Counted from the first letter of the stretch, positions 12,195 to 22,107 are shown. The stretch: 64,000 nt of DNA from Begonia masoniana (GCA_022432975.1 CM039506.1:12280831-12344830), one strand, 5' to 3'. The notes: generated from the sequence alone by a model not told the origin. Made by a program: numbers and translations.

Positions 12195-12452
12195 GAGAGG
12201 CCGACTGATTCGATCGGACCAGCCGACCTCTAGTTTTTTTATTAAAAAATTAAGGAGAGGCTGGCTGGTCTGATGGACCAACCTCTCTCTTTTTTTTTAT
12301 TAAAAAAATAATATGTTTATTAAAAAATAAAAGAGAGGCCGGCTGGTATGCTCGGACCAGCCGGCCTCTTTTTTTTTTTTTTATTAAAAAAATAATATTT
12401 TTATTAAAAAATAAAGGAGAGGCCGGCTGGTCCAATCGGACCAGCTGGCCAC
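12195..12452. repeat. array of four GGCC-rich palindromes, left end of MULE 1
   Basis: Four imperfect hairpins (12195-12231, 12255-12287, 12333-12369, 12417-12452) each read GAGAGGCCGGCTGGT then a short loop then the complement, ACCAGCCGGCCTCTC. They are spaced by A/T linkers of the type TTTTTTATTAAAAAA, themselves partly palindromic. Related hairpins recur at all four promoter modules of both MULE copies. Confidence 0.85.
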
Positions 12453-12535
12453 TTCCCCTATAAAAATCCACTCAAATTCGCAACTTCAAACATATCGAAT
12501 ATTATATTTTTCCTCCTCCATCCGAACGTAGGTAA
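12417..12535 (+). promoter_or_regulatory. promoter module 1 of MULE 1
   Basis: The last palindrome of the left array is followed directly by CTATAAAAA (12458-12466), then CTCAAATTCGCAACTTCAAA and a pyrimidine-rich stretch. The same order (palindrome, TATA, TTCAAATTCACACCTCC-like leader) is found in front of the transposase and the convergent gene. It faces the DNA-binding-domain fragment at 12570. Promoter activity is inferred from the TATA box and the repeated arrangement. Confidence 0.55.
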
Positions 12536-12569
12536 AATTTTTTTTTAAGAAGTCTCAATAAATTTTTAT

Positions 12570-12818
12570 TTGGGAAAAAAATATAATTGTATACAGGAAA
12601 TTAAAAACGAAATAAGTGACTATTCGTTGCAAAATGGTTATGGCATCAAATTTCATCAATGCGACAAACGACGACTGAAGGCTAAATGCATAGAAGGTTG
12701 TGCATGGCGACTACATGTGACACGGATGGAAAACGAGCAAACCTATGAAATAAAGAGTTTTATCGATTCTCACAGCTGTGCTAGGGTACTTGAAAATCCA
12801 ATTATTGACTGTTATTAA
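12570..12818 (+). pseudogene. stand-alone MuDR DNA-binding domain (start codon lost)
   Basis: The frame encodes GKKYNCIQEIKNEISDYSL, GYGIKFHQCDKRRLKAKC, EGCAWRLH and FIDSHSCAR, homologous to the N-terminal DNA-binding domain of the transposase encoded at 13729 in the same element. The Cys/His pattern is that of the MuDR-type (WRKY-GCM1-like) zinc finger. A stop follows at once, so this is the domain alone. The equivalent unit in MULE 2 (30500-30760) starts with ATG; here that codon is ATA, so this copy is probably dead. It may descend from a truncated transposase or be a dedicated DNA-binding-only protein. Confidence 0.7.
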
Positions 12819-12903
12819 TTATGATGCAAATGAGTATTGTAATTATTTATTATTTTTTCTTTTAAACTTATGTAATAGAAAAAAAAAAACAATTAAAACA
12901 AAA

Positions 12904-13139
12904 GGGAGAGGCCTCTCCCAGTTTTTTTATTAAAAAAAAGGGAGAGGCCTCTCCCAGTTTTTTTATTAAAAAAAAGGGAGAGGTCGGCTGGTCGTCGAAC
13001 CAGCCGGCCTCTCCCTTATTTTTTTTAATAAAAAAAGTGAGAGGCCGGCTGGTCCGACGACCAGCCAGCCTCTCCAATTTTTTTTAGTAAAAAAGAGGGG
13101 AAAGGTCGGCCGGTCCGAGCAGACCTGCCGACCACTCCC
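12904..13139. repeat. second palindrome array of MULE 1
   Basis: Two short GGGAGAGGCCTCTCCC palindromes in a tandem arrangement (12904-12957) are followed by three long hairpins (about 12976-13015, 13039-13075, 13101-13139) of the GAGAGGCCGGCTGGTC family, again separated by TTTTATTAAAAAA linkers. The last one abuts the TATA box of the transposase promoter. Confidence 0.8.
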
Positions 13140-13218
13140 TCACTATAAAAATCTCAATCCCCCCACTCAAATTCACACCTCCAAAATCTCTCTCGTATCT
13201 ACTCCGGTGATATTTTTC
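13101..13218 (+). promoter_or_regulatory. promoter module 2 of MULE 1 (transposase)
   Basis: A palindrome, then CACTATAAAAATC (TATA at 13143-13150), then CAAATTCACACCTCCAAA (about 13168-13185) and ACTCCGGTGATATTTTT (about 13202). The same string of elements occurs inverted at 17738-17877 ahead of the convergent gene. A long 5' leader with an intron-like TTTTTTTTCAG at about 13320-13330 separates it from the ATG at 13729. Confidence 0.65.
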
Positions 13219-13510
13219 TTTGGGTGATATTTTTTTCGTTCCGACGAAAAGGTATAAATATATATTTTTTTATTTTATTTACGATATTTCTAAATTTTAA
13301 TTTTTGGTTATTGATTATTTTTTTTTCAGGTAATTTATTTTCATTGTCGTGTAATTGTGCGGTGTAAGTAAGTTCTGTCTAAGGAGACTAGAATTAAGTG
13401 GGTCTATTTGTGACTCATCCAGCCTTTCCTAGGAACTTACTTGGAAAAGTAATTCTGTCTAAGGAGATTGTCCAGTACAATCTTTCCTGGGAATTACACT
13501 TATCAGTACT
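13150..13510 (+). repeat. inner inverted arm, left, of MULE 1
   Basis: This stretch, including the words GTAAGTAAGTTCTGTCTAAG, GTGGGTCTATTTGTGACTCA and AGATTGTCCAGTACAATC, recurs as its reverse complement at about 17435-17835. The two arms place equivalent leader sequences at the 5' ends of the two convergent genes. Confidence 0.85.
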
Positions 13511-13728
13511 CTCCACGTAATTATCATTCTTACCGTTTCCTGACAAGTGGTATTAGAATATATATTGCCATATAATTTTTTAATATTTATATTTATTTAA
13601 CATATTTTATCATTATATTAAAATATTTTTTCAATATTAATGATACATGTTTTAATCTATTTTATCGTTATATGTTCCAGTACAATGTTTAATTACTCTC
13701 GTGATATTTGTAAATATTAACGACGACG

Positions 13729-15986
13729 ATGGATTCAAATTCAAATTCAGATTTAAGTAGATCAATTGATTTAAATGAGTTAGTACATTCTGATGCTGAT
13801 AATGATTGGATGATGGATGCTGCACCTGCATATGGTGAGATACAAGCATTTGAAGAACTAGATGAAAATGAAGAATTACAATTGTATGCAACCTCTAGAA
13901 CTCTGGAAGATGACCTTCGGACACCGATAGGCTCGGATGACGAGGAGGTAGAAAGCAGACCGATAAGTGCCCTAATATCAAGCATAGGATTACATGTGGG
14001 TAAACGATATAATTCGATAAAAGCTATCAAGGATAAAATAGTCGAATATTCTGTGAAAGAAGGTTACGGTATAAGTTTCGAGAAATGTACCCGAAGCCGA
14101 CTGATAACTATTTGCGTAGATCAATGTCTGTGGTGATTATATGCTGCGCAGATGCAAAACGGGCTCACTTTTCATATATCGACCTTTACCAACGTTTATA
14201 ACTGTTCAAGGCAAATAGAGAATTCTAACGCTAGTGCAAAATGGGTGGCAAATAAGTACTTGCCTAGGTTCAAAAGTGATTCTGCATGGTCCATCCATTC
14301 TATTGTCGAGACAGTGAAGATGGAACATATGGTCGATATTTCGAACAATATTGCTATAAGAGCAAGAAGCATAATGCGAACTATTAACGAAGGAACGTGG
14401 GACGTACAGTACGGCCAACTGTGGTCGTATGGAAATGAAATATTAAGATCAAATCCAGGTAGCACAGTTGCAATTGATGGTACCCCGGCGGGCGAAAATT
14501 CAATGGTATTTAAAAGATTGTATATGTGCATAGCTGCTTGCAAGGCAGATTTGCTGCGGTTCGGTAGACCTGTAATCTGTTTGGATGGATGTCATCTGAA
14601 AGGCCCGTGTTTCGGTCAATTACTCACGGCCATCGGTATTGATGGCAATGATGAAATATATCTCATTGCTGTTGCTAACGTCAAATCTGAGTGTACAGAC
14701 TCATGATAGTGGTTTTTGCAATTATTGAAGGGAGACCTAGAAACTGAATCAGGACGCGGGTGGACAATTTTGTCATATCGACAAAAGGTATATTGTATTT
14801 CTATTTATTATTTCAAACATTTGTGATAGTTATATTATTTTATGTTGACGATATATTTTGTTCAAATTTCAGGGGTTGAAGAATGCTGTGCAACGTCAAT
14901 TTCGAGCCGCCGAACACCGCTTCTGCCTCCGAAATATATACCAGAATTTCAAAAGCGTATTTCGGGGCGATGCGTACAAAGATCTAATGTGGAGTGCGGC
15001 CAGAGCACCCACGAGGGAATATTTCGAGCATGAAATGGGGAAATTACGTGACATTAGCCCGGAGGCAGAAGCGTATCTTCGAGAAGAAGATCCTCGTCAT
15101 TGGGCGACTCATGCATTCTCTTCCATTCCAAAGTGCGATATGGGCTTAAACAATCTGTGCGAATCATTCAATGCAATGCTATTGCCTCTCAAAAACAAAC
15201 CAATTTTGACCATGCTCGACAGGATTCGAAAGAAATTGATGTTTCGCATTGTTAAAAATTATGAGAAGATGATCCAAGAAGACCACCTCCTGTGTCATAA
15301 GATAATTAACAAGCTTGCGAAGCTAAAGGAAGCAGCTGGATATTGGCGCGCCCAGCATACGGGAGGTTATCGATATGAGGTCAGCAACAGATTATAACAA
15401 TTCGATGTTAACATGGAAAACTGTATGTGCAAATGTACCAGGTGGGAGCTTACTGGAATCCTGTGCGTCCATTCCATTCCCTGCATGCAGAAGATGAGAG
15501 TTGACTCGGAACAGTATGTGCATGAATACTATCACCGAGTAACTTACCTGCAGATGTATTCACACTATATTCATCCAATTGGCGGGCAAATAATGTGGCC
15601 GCCGCCCGTAGGCCCAGATGGTACACCTCTGAACAAAATCCTCCCGCCCATAAGAAGACGCCAACCTGGTAGTCCTAAAAAGACAAGAGTGCGAGATCCC
15701 GACGAACCTTCAAGCTCAAGAATGAGCGCGAGTAGGAGGAACGCCAACATTAGATGTCGTACATGTCGGCAGGTAGGGCATAATTCTCACACTTGTCCTA
15801 CTAGAGGATCGAATTTAGGCGTTGCGGCTTCGCAAGACACTTTCATGAGTTTCAACACATTTGACGATACACAGGTACATTTAGACACATTTCTCTTATA
15901 AATACACAATATTCTGTTTAATTATAGTTTTATTTCATTATGTGCAGGAATCTTCGGTGCACCGTCGCGGCAGAGGAAATAGATGA
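13729..15986 (+). pseudogene. MuDR-type MULE transposase, broken by stop codons
   Basis: Three exons fit GT-AG junctions: 13729-14787, 14873-15874, 15948-15986. Domains in order: an acidic N-terminus (SIDLNELVHSDADNDW); a MuDR DNA-binding domain (GKRYNSIKAIKDKIVEYS); the MULE transposase core with ICLDGCHLKGP (first catalytic Asp) and GIDGNDEIYLIAVANV; a SWIM zinc finger (CMCKCTRWELTGILCVHS); and a C-terminal zinc knuckle CRTCRQVGHNSHTC followed by a short basic end. Premature stops occur near 14134 (TGA after LW), 14704 and 15397, so this copy cannot give a full protein. At two of these points the other copy keeps a sense codon, showing that the stops are decay. Confidence 0.9.
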
Positions 15987-16110
15987 TTGTAGTGTAATAA
16001 TATTTAATTTAGTTAATTTTTAAAGGTGATTCAAATTGTAATTCATTATTTTAGTATATTTTGATATATAATTCATAACATTATTTTCACGCGAGTCAAA
16101 TTTTTGAAAT

Positions 16111-17310
16111 TTATTCATTATTGTCTCCTCTGTCACCGTCTCCGTCGTTTTCTCCGTCTCTTCGTCTTTGATGTCGTCTGCGACGGCGTCTCCTTCTAGC
16201 ATCTTGCTCATCAGCCCAGCTTCTGAGGAGTTGCAATTCTCGCTGATGGTTTTGTTCTACCTCTATAATACGCTGCAGGTCCTCGTGGTGTGTCTAATGT
16301 ATCAAGTGTATTTCCTGCTGCATGTCATACATCTGACTGTTTGTCTACTGCCACCGCTCATACATCTGCTGGTGGTTTGCCTGCTGTGTCTCATGCATCT
16401 GCTGCATGTACTGTCTCATATCCCAGGGCCTACCTTCCTCTTCGTGTGGGGGCAATGCTGCCGGTGTAGTATCCTCCATCAGCACTGCTTGTGAGGTGGA
16501 TGCCCTCTGATCGTTCTTTGTAATCCAAACGTCATTTTCCTCCACGAGACCCATTCGAGTCAAATGAGTGGTGTCAAATCGATCGGTGGATTTGGTAGCC
16601 ATACTCCGTGCGCCTCTCGGAAGCAACATTCCAGCTCTTTCGATTATCTTCGTAATCAATCTTCCGTATGGGAAACCCGATTGGGATAACCGACTCATCT
16701 CAATCATGTGATTTAAAATAAAAAAGCCAGGGTCAAAAGGCTTTCTGTTGCACAACTTCTCCATGACATGTAAGTCCATGCAGCTCACAAGATTTCGATG
16801 TCTCGTACGTGGTAGAAGGAAGTGGGCAGACATGCTGTGAAGGATCCGACCTCTCACATTCAAATGCCGTGTTTGAGACTTCGAGAACACACCAATAATG
16901 GGATTGATGTGAATTTGCCGTAAGAATTCGACTCCCTCGACCAATGTGAAAAAAGGACAGTCCTTTGAAGCATGATAATATTTTTTCGCATTCTCAATTG
17001 CAAAGCCTAGCAATTCATTCATCGTCTCTGGGAATAACATTAGGTCATTACCATGAACGCGCGTACTCAACCTAATAAAAACTCCATCTCTCTCTATTGG
17101 TGTCAAGTTTGCGTAGAAAAAACTAACTACACTTTCGCATACACTGCCTTCCAACGCTTGCACCCAGTGTAAGCCGATATTGTCAAACATTTCTTTTATT
17201 CCTATAGACTCCCAACAACTGAAGTCGACAATCATGCAAGGAATAATTTTTCGCGTAGCCAAATCTTTCTCAAATTTACTTTTGCAATCTTCATTAACAA
17301 ATAATTCCAT
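16111..17310 (-). pseudogene. convergent second MULE gene, plant-transposon-protein-like
   Basis: The minus-strand frame from the ATG at 17310 runs 321 codons (to 16345) and, past stop codons, homology to the other copy continues to a TAA at 16111. The globular part (FYANLTPIERDG, RVHGNDLMLFPETMNELLGFAIE, HINPIIGVF, HFLLPRTRHRN, IEMSRLSQSGFPYG) resembles the 'putative plant transposon protein' family (Transposase_32) as I remember it; I recognise no catalytic motif. The tail has QQMYE/QQANH repeats and an Arg-rich segment (RRRRRRRRHQRRRDGENDGD). It occupies the place mudrB has in maize MuDR. Function unknown; it is carried by both MULE copies in the same position. Confidence 0.65.
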
Positions 17311-17434
17311 GGCAAGATTCGGTCAAAACAATAAAAAAATGTTAAATAACAATATTAATTATTAAGATTTTGCAATCTACGAATTTTATCAAAACGCTAA
17401 AGTGAAAGATACAAAATGATTGATTTTAGTGTTG

Positions 17435-17835
17435 GAATGATGTAATTCCCAGGAAAGATTGTACTGGACAATCTCCTTAGACAGAATTACTTTTCCAAGT
17501 AAGTTCCCAGGAAAGGCTGGATGAGTCACAAATAGACCCACTTAATTCCAGTCTCCTTAGATAAAACTTACTTACACAGCACAATTACCCCACTATGAAA
17601 ATAAATTACCTGAAAAAAAAAACTTAAATATGTTAAATATATTTATAAGTAATCAATAACCAAAAATTAAAATTTAGAAATGAAATAAATAAAATAAAAT
17701 AAAACAAAAAATTTTACCATTTGTTCGGAACGACTAAAAATATAACCGGAGTAGAAAAATATTAGTCAGAGAATATTAGAGAAATGTTTATTGGGGAGGT
17801 GTGAATTTGAAGTTGAAGGGGACGTTTCCTTTTAT
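17435..17835 (-). repeat. inner inverted arm, right, of MULE 1
   Basis: Reverse complement of about 13150-13510, with a few substitutions and indels. It forms the 5' leader of the convergent gene. Confidence 0.85.
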
Positions 17836-17877
17836 AGGAGAGGAGAGGCCGGCTGGTCCGACGACCAGCCGGCCTCT
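17738..17877 (-). promoter_or_regulatory. promoter module 3 of MULE 1 (convergent gene)
   Basis: On the minus strand: a near-perfect palindrome (17843-17877, GAGAGGCCGGCTGGTCC), then CCTATAAAAGGAAA (TATA at about 17830-17838), TTCAAATTCACACCTCCCC and ACTCCGGTTATATTTT. This is the mirror image of the transposase promoter at 13101-13218. Confidence 0.65.
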
Positions 17878-18280
17878 TTCCTTTTGTTTAATAAAAAAAA
17901 AAAGGAAATAGGCTACGGAAAAAATTTTCAAATTTTTTTAATAAAAAAAAGATGGATTTTAATGTAATGTACTGAAATCGCATCGCAATTGTCAAGATGC
18001 GAACATCTAACAAATTTCAAGTCCTAATCTGTGATGTGTTTTGAAGAAATTGAGGGACTAATGCTTGTTCTTGGCATTTACCTTTTAAATTGAACTTCAT
18101 AAATTTGTCTTAACTTCGAAAAGTATGGTGGTTAAAAGATTCATTCACCAGTTTAGAATTCTTTTTCAGGACTGTAGGATGTGATGATGTTTCTATAGTA
18201 ATTACCCATTGTGGAGTCTGTTATGCCGTTATCTGCACACGACAATATGTTCTATTTATTTGTTATTTAAAAAAAAAATT

Positions 18281-18498
18281 AAGAAAAAAACTCAGTATAT
18301 ACCCTTTTATCAAGAGCGGCGGTATTGCGTTTCACGTACTGATATAACCCAAGGCGCATCGTGACCCTTGTACGTTTCTCAGCGCTGATATTAGTCGCCC
18401 TAAGCGTAGTGGGTCGTGGTGCGCCATAGATTATATAAATACGTGAAATGCAATGCCGCCGCACTTGATAATAGGATATATACTGAGTTTTTTTCTTA
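18281..18498 (-). repeat. 218-bp foldback, unit 1 (MULE 1 cassette 4)
   Basis: The arms pair from AACTCAGTATATACCC at the left to GGATATATACTGAGTT at the right and continue inward through GCGTTTCACGTA / TACGTGAAATGC with mismatches; the loop is near 18395. On the minus strand it lies directly downstream of a promoter-module copy (TATA at about 18651, CTCCGGTGATATT at about 18566), so a transcript would begin with a long hairpin. I see no plausible protein in it. Alternatively it is a nested MITE. Confidence 0.75.
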
Positions 18499-18565
18499 AT
18501 TTTTTTTTAATCTTTTATGGTAGTTTAATTTTTTTAGGATAAACAACTCATTAATGAATTAATAA

Positions 18566-18745
18566 TATCACCGGAGTCGAAAATATTCGAAGAGTAGGAA
18601 AATATTTAATAGATGTTTGGAGATATGATTTGAAGGAGGGGGGGAGCGATTTTATAGGGGTGGAGAGGCCGGCTGGTCCACCTTTATTTTTTATTAAAAA
18701 ACATTTGAGAGGCCGGTTGGTCGTCGGACCAGCCGGCCTCTCTTT
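18566..18745 (-). promoter_or_regulatory. promoter module 4 of MULE 1 (foldback unit)
   Basis: On the minus strand: a palindrome (18707-18743) and a half-palindrome (18662-18678), CCCCTATAAAATCG (TATA at 18651-18657), a C-rich leader with CAAATCATATCTCCAAACATC, and GACTCCGGTGATATT (18566-18580). The arrangement matches modules 1-3 but the leader has diverged. A second copy occurs in the tandem unit at about 19200-19377. Confidence 0.55.
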
Positions 18746-18913
18746 TATTTTTTAAGTATGGTGGTTAAAAGATTCATTCACCAGTTTAGAATTCTTTTTC
18801 AGGACTGTAGGATGTGATGATGTTTCTATAGTAATTACCCATTGTGGAGTCTGTTATGCCGTTATCTGCACACGACAATATGTTCTATTTATTTGTTATT
18901 TAAAAAAAAAATT

Positions 18914-19131
18914 AAGAAAAAAACTCAGTATATACCCTTTTATCAAGAGCGGCGGTATTGCGTTTCACGTACTGATATAACCCAAGGCGCATCGTGACCC
19001 TTGTACGTTTCTCAGCGCTGATATTAGTCGCCCTAAGCGTAGTGGGTCGTGGTGCGCCATAGATTATATAAATACGTGAAATGCAATGCCGCCGCACTTG
19101 ATAATAGGATATATACTGAGTTTTTTTCTTA
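18914..19131 (-). repeat. 218-bp foldback, unit 2
   Basis: Copy of 18281-18498 in the second tandem unit; I see no difference between the two within the foldback. Confidence 0.75.
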
Positions 19132-19294
19132 ATTTTTTTTTAATCTTTTATGGTAGTTTAATTTTTTTAGGATAAACAACTCATTAATGAATTAATAATA
19201 TCACCGGAGTCGAAAATATTCGAAGAGTAGGAAAATATTTAATAGATGTTTGGAGATATGATTTTGAAGGAGGGGGGGAGCGATTTTTATAGGG

Positions 19295-19819
19295 GTGGAG
19301 AGGCCGGCTGGTCCACCTTTATTTTTTATTAAAAACATTTGAGAGGCCGGTTGGTCGTCGGACCAGCCGGCCTCTCTTTTATTTTTTAATAATAATATTA
19401 TTTTTTTAATAAAAAAAGAGAGAGGCTGGCTGGTCCGAGCAGACCAGCCGACCTCTCTTTTATTTTTTAATAAACATATTATTTTTTTAATAAAAAAAGA
19501 GAGAGGCTGGCTGGTCCATCAGACCAGCCGGCCTCTCGCCGTGTCTAAAACAAAAAACGGACCAGCCGACCTCTCGCCGTGCCTAAAACAAAAAACCGCT
19601 GGATTTTCTTTTTTTTTTGCCTATTTCTCAAACATCTTTCCCTCTTTTGCCCAAAACCACGGACCAGCCGGCCTCTCGCCATGCCTAAAACAAAAAACCG
19701 CTGGATTTTCCTTTTTTTTGCCTATTTCTCAAATATCTTTCCCTCTTTTGCCCAAAACCAAACTTTTGTCTCATTTTTGCCTATTTCCTAAACGTCTTTC
19801 ACTTTTTTGCATTTTTCCC
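19295..19819. repeat. right terminal palindromes and TIR of MULE 1
   Basis: Hairpins at 19341-19377, 19421-19458 and 19501-19537 are followed by the outer TIR. The TIR is partly duplicated: the block from GCCTAAAACAAAAAACCGCT through TCTTTCCCTCTTTTGCCC occurs at about 19579-19655 and again from about 19682, offset by roughly 100 bp. The final GCATTTTTCCC is the inverse of the left end at 12045. Confidence 0.8.
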
Positions 19820-20120
19820 TTAAATTTTTAGTGGTTAAGTATTCCTTAGACAGTCTCCTAAGCAATGTTAATTGTTTGAAGCTAATTTCACGTTGTAAAG
19901 TGTCAAGCTGACGAACAAAACAATTGACAGAAAATTAAAGGATTACTTAATCACAAAAAAGTAATGGGAAATTATAAAAATAAAAGCCAAGAACCAACTG
20001 TTCTTCAGCGCAAGTCAGCTTTCCTCTAATATTTTTCCTGTTCTTAACACCCATCATTTTCTCTCGTACCTTCTCCACATTCTCATTTTTCTTGGCCGCC
20101 AAACAACTCCTGGAAAATTT

Positions 20121-20220
20121 GTCGCAAGAAAACCATGACTACTTCACGTGATGAAAATTCTACGGACAGGTATCGCAAGAAAACCATGACTACTTCATGT
20201 GATGAAAATTCTACGGACAG
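20121..20220 (+). repeat. tandem duplication covering HAD-gene exon 1
   Basis: The sequence CGCAAGAAAACCATGACTAC through TCTACGGACAG occurs twice (about 20121-20169 and 20170-20220) with one base change (CACGTG versus CATGTG). Both copies contain an ATG and end at ACAG followed by GT, so the exon and its donor site were duplicated and the two remain in one reading frame. Confidence 0.85.
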
Positions 20221-21023
20221 GTATTTCCGATCGTGTATGTTTACTCGTATTTGAAATTTCTTGGCATTAGAGCTGCATTCCTATTCTGGGTTGCTCTTGA
20301 TTCTTCATTTTTATTTCCTTTTTTATCTCTTTTAGTTCGAAGATGGGAATATAAACAACTTCCACCATTAGTAGAAATTCGATTATATTGGCTTGTGTTG
20401 GTTGGGTTAGTTGAAAGAATAAATTTATCAATTACGAACTGTTCTAGATATGACGGGCTACGAGGACAAGTTTGGTAATAAACAGAGTTCGGATAATTTT
20501 CATGATTTATGTTGTTGTTTAGAAAATTAACATTGTTGATTTTGACCTTTATGTCCCATTGTGTATTGTTTGATTTTCACAAAGCTCTAGTTTTGTAGAT
20601 AAAGAGAGTAATTTAGAAATAAATCCAATATACTGCAGTGTGTTATGTGTGCTACTCTTGCGAGTTCTTCATTCTAATGCTACCTTATTTTTGTAAAATC
20701 TACTTGCATTGGACAAATTGTTCCAGAAAGTTTGAGTTCTTCAGATGGACTAATTACCTATTACTACTTTATTTCTTTTAAGTTTTAACTGCTGACTACT
20801 AAATTAGCTCGAATACAGAACTAGAATTTTGTCATCAAAATTTTGCCGGGAAAAATGCAAAAAAGATAAAGAAGTTTAGGAAATAGGCAAAAAGGAGACA
20901 AAAGTTTTGTTTTAAGCAAAAGAGGGAAATATGTTTGAGAAATAAACAAAAAACGAAAATCCGGCGGTTTTTTGTTTTAGGCACGGCGAAACGCCAGTTG
21001 GTCTAATATTAAAAAATAAAGGA

Positions 21024-21187
21024 GAGGCCAAACCAGCCGGCCTTTCTCCTTTTTTTATTAAAAAAATTAATATTTTTATTAAAAAATAAAAGAGAGGCCG
21101 GCTGGTCCGACGACCAGCCAGCCTCTCAAATGTTTTTAATAAAAAATAAATGAGAGGCCGGCTGGTCCGATGACCAGCCGGCCTCTC
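21024..21187. repeat. palindrome array, left end of MULE 2
   Basis: A damaged hairpin (about 21024-21048) and two good ones (21093-21127, 21152-21187) of the GAGAGGCCGGCTGGTCCGA family, separated by ATTAAAAAATAAA-type linkers. The outer TIR occupies 20848-20990. Confidence 0.8.
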
Positions 21188-21300
21188 CACCCCTATAAAA
21201 ATCACTCTCCCCCATTTAAATTCACACCTCCAAACATCTATTGAATATTTTCCTACTCCTCGAATATTTTCGACTCCGGTGATATTATTAATTCATTAAT
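21152..21300 (+). promoter_or_regulatory. promoter module 4 of MULE 2 (foldback unit)
   Basis: A palindrome, CCCCTATAAAAATCAC (TATA at about 21193-21200), TTTAAATTCACACCTCCAAA (about 21216-21235) and GACTCCGGTGATATT (about 21280). This copy keeps the consensus leader better than its partner in MULE 1. It faces the foldback at 21354. A second copy is in the tandem repeat at about 21584-21710. Confidence 0.55.
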
Positions 21301-21998
21301 AAGTTGTTTATCCTTAAAAAATTAAACTACCATAAAAAATTTTAAAAAAAATTAAGAAAAAAACTCAGTATATACCCTATTATCAAAAGTGGTGGCATTG
21401 CGTTTCACGTACTGATATAATTCATGGCGCACCGCGACCTTTGCAAGTTTTTCGGTGCTGATATTAGCACCTCACTACGCTTAGGGCTGCTAATATCAGC
21501 GCTGAGAAACGTGCGAGGGTCACGGTGCACCATGAGTTATATCAGTACGTGAAACGGAATGTCGCCGCTCTTGATAATAGGTACGATGACCAGCCGGCCT
21601 CTCCACCCTATAAAATCACTCTCCCCCATTTAAATTCACACCTCCAACATCTATTGAATATTTCCTACTCCTCGAATATTTTCGACTCCCGGTGATATTA
21701 TTAATTCATTAATAAGTTGTTTATCCTTAAAAATTAAACTACCATAAAAAATTTTAAAAAAAATTAAGAAAAAAACTCAGTATATACCCTATTATCAAAA
21801 GTGGTGGCATTGCGTTTCACGTACTGATATAATTCATGGCGCACCGCGACCTTTGCAAGTTTTTCGGTGCTGATATTAGCACCTCACTACGCTTAGGGCT
21901 GCTAATATCAGCGCTGAGAAACGTGCGAGGGTCACGGTGCACCATGAGTTATATCAGTACGTGAAACGGAATGTCGCCGCTCTTGATAATAGGGTATA
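21168..21998. repeat. tandem duplication of about 416 bp in MULE 2
   Basis: The block starting CGATGACCAGCCGGCC at 21168 recurs at 21584 and runs through the foldback. The second unit is shorter by one base in at least four homopolymers (CCCC to CCC, AAAAA to AAAA, CCAAAC to CCAAC, TTTT to TTT). Unit 1 stops inside its foldback at GATAATAGG (21580). Confidence 0.85.
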
Positions 21999-22014
21999 TA
22001 CTGAGTTTTTTTCT
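21766..22014 (+). repeat. foldback of MULE 2 (cassette 4)
   Basis: An inverted repeat with ends AACTCAGTATATACCC and GGGTATATACTGAGTT and inner arms GCGTTTCACGTACTGATAT / ATATCAGTACGTGAAAC. Its centre contains a second, tighter hairpin (GCTGATATTAGC / GCTAATATCAGC). It is homologous to 18281-18498 but longer. A truncated tandem copy is at 21354-21580. No coding potential is evident. Confidence 0.75.
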
Positions 22015-22107
22015 TATTTTTTTTTAAATAATAGATAAATAGAACGGATTGCTGTGTGTGGATAACGGCATAACAGACTCCACAATGGGTAATTACTATA
22101 GAAACAT

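Larger units (their letters stand above)
18121..19386. repeat. 633-bp tandem duplication in the right arm of MULE 1
   Basis: The units 18121-18753 and 18754-19386 are almost identical. The differences I see are single-base changes in homopolymer length (for example GATTTGAAGG versus GATTTTGAAGG). Each unit contains one foldback and one copy of promoter module 4. The duplication is either very recent or an assembly artefact. Confidence 0.9.
12045..19819 (+). mobile_element. MULE copy 1: MuDR-like element with convergent genes
   Basis: The element begins GGGAAAATGC and ends GCATTTTTCCC, flanked by a perfect 9-bp target duplication TTAAATTTT (12036-12044 and 19820-19828), the hallmark of Mutator-like elements. 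From left to right: TIR and palindromes, a MuDR DNA-binding-domain fragment (+), the transposase (+), a convergent second gene (-), and a non-coding foldback unit (-) that is tandemly duplicated, then palindromes and TIR. The inner arms (about 13100-13510 and 17435-17880) are also inverted copies of each other, so both main genes start from equivalent promoters. A second copy in inverted orientation lies at 20848-31102. Confidence 0.9.

Noticed and set aside
12195..13139. Regularly spaced palindromes resembling a CRISPR array
   Set aside because: Spacing is irregular, the linkers are similar AT repeats and not unique spacers, there are no cas genes, and the context is a plant transposon.
18279..19097. 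Two identical 61-codon frames
   Set aside because: They are by-products of the foldback and its tandem duplication; no start context, no homology, and the sequence is constrained by self-pairing.
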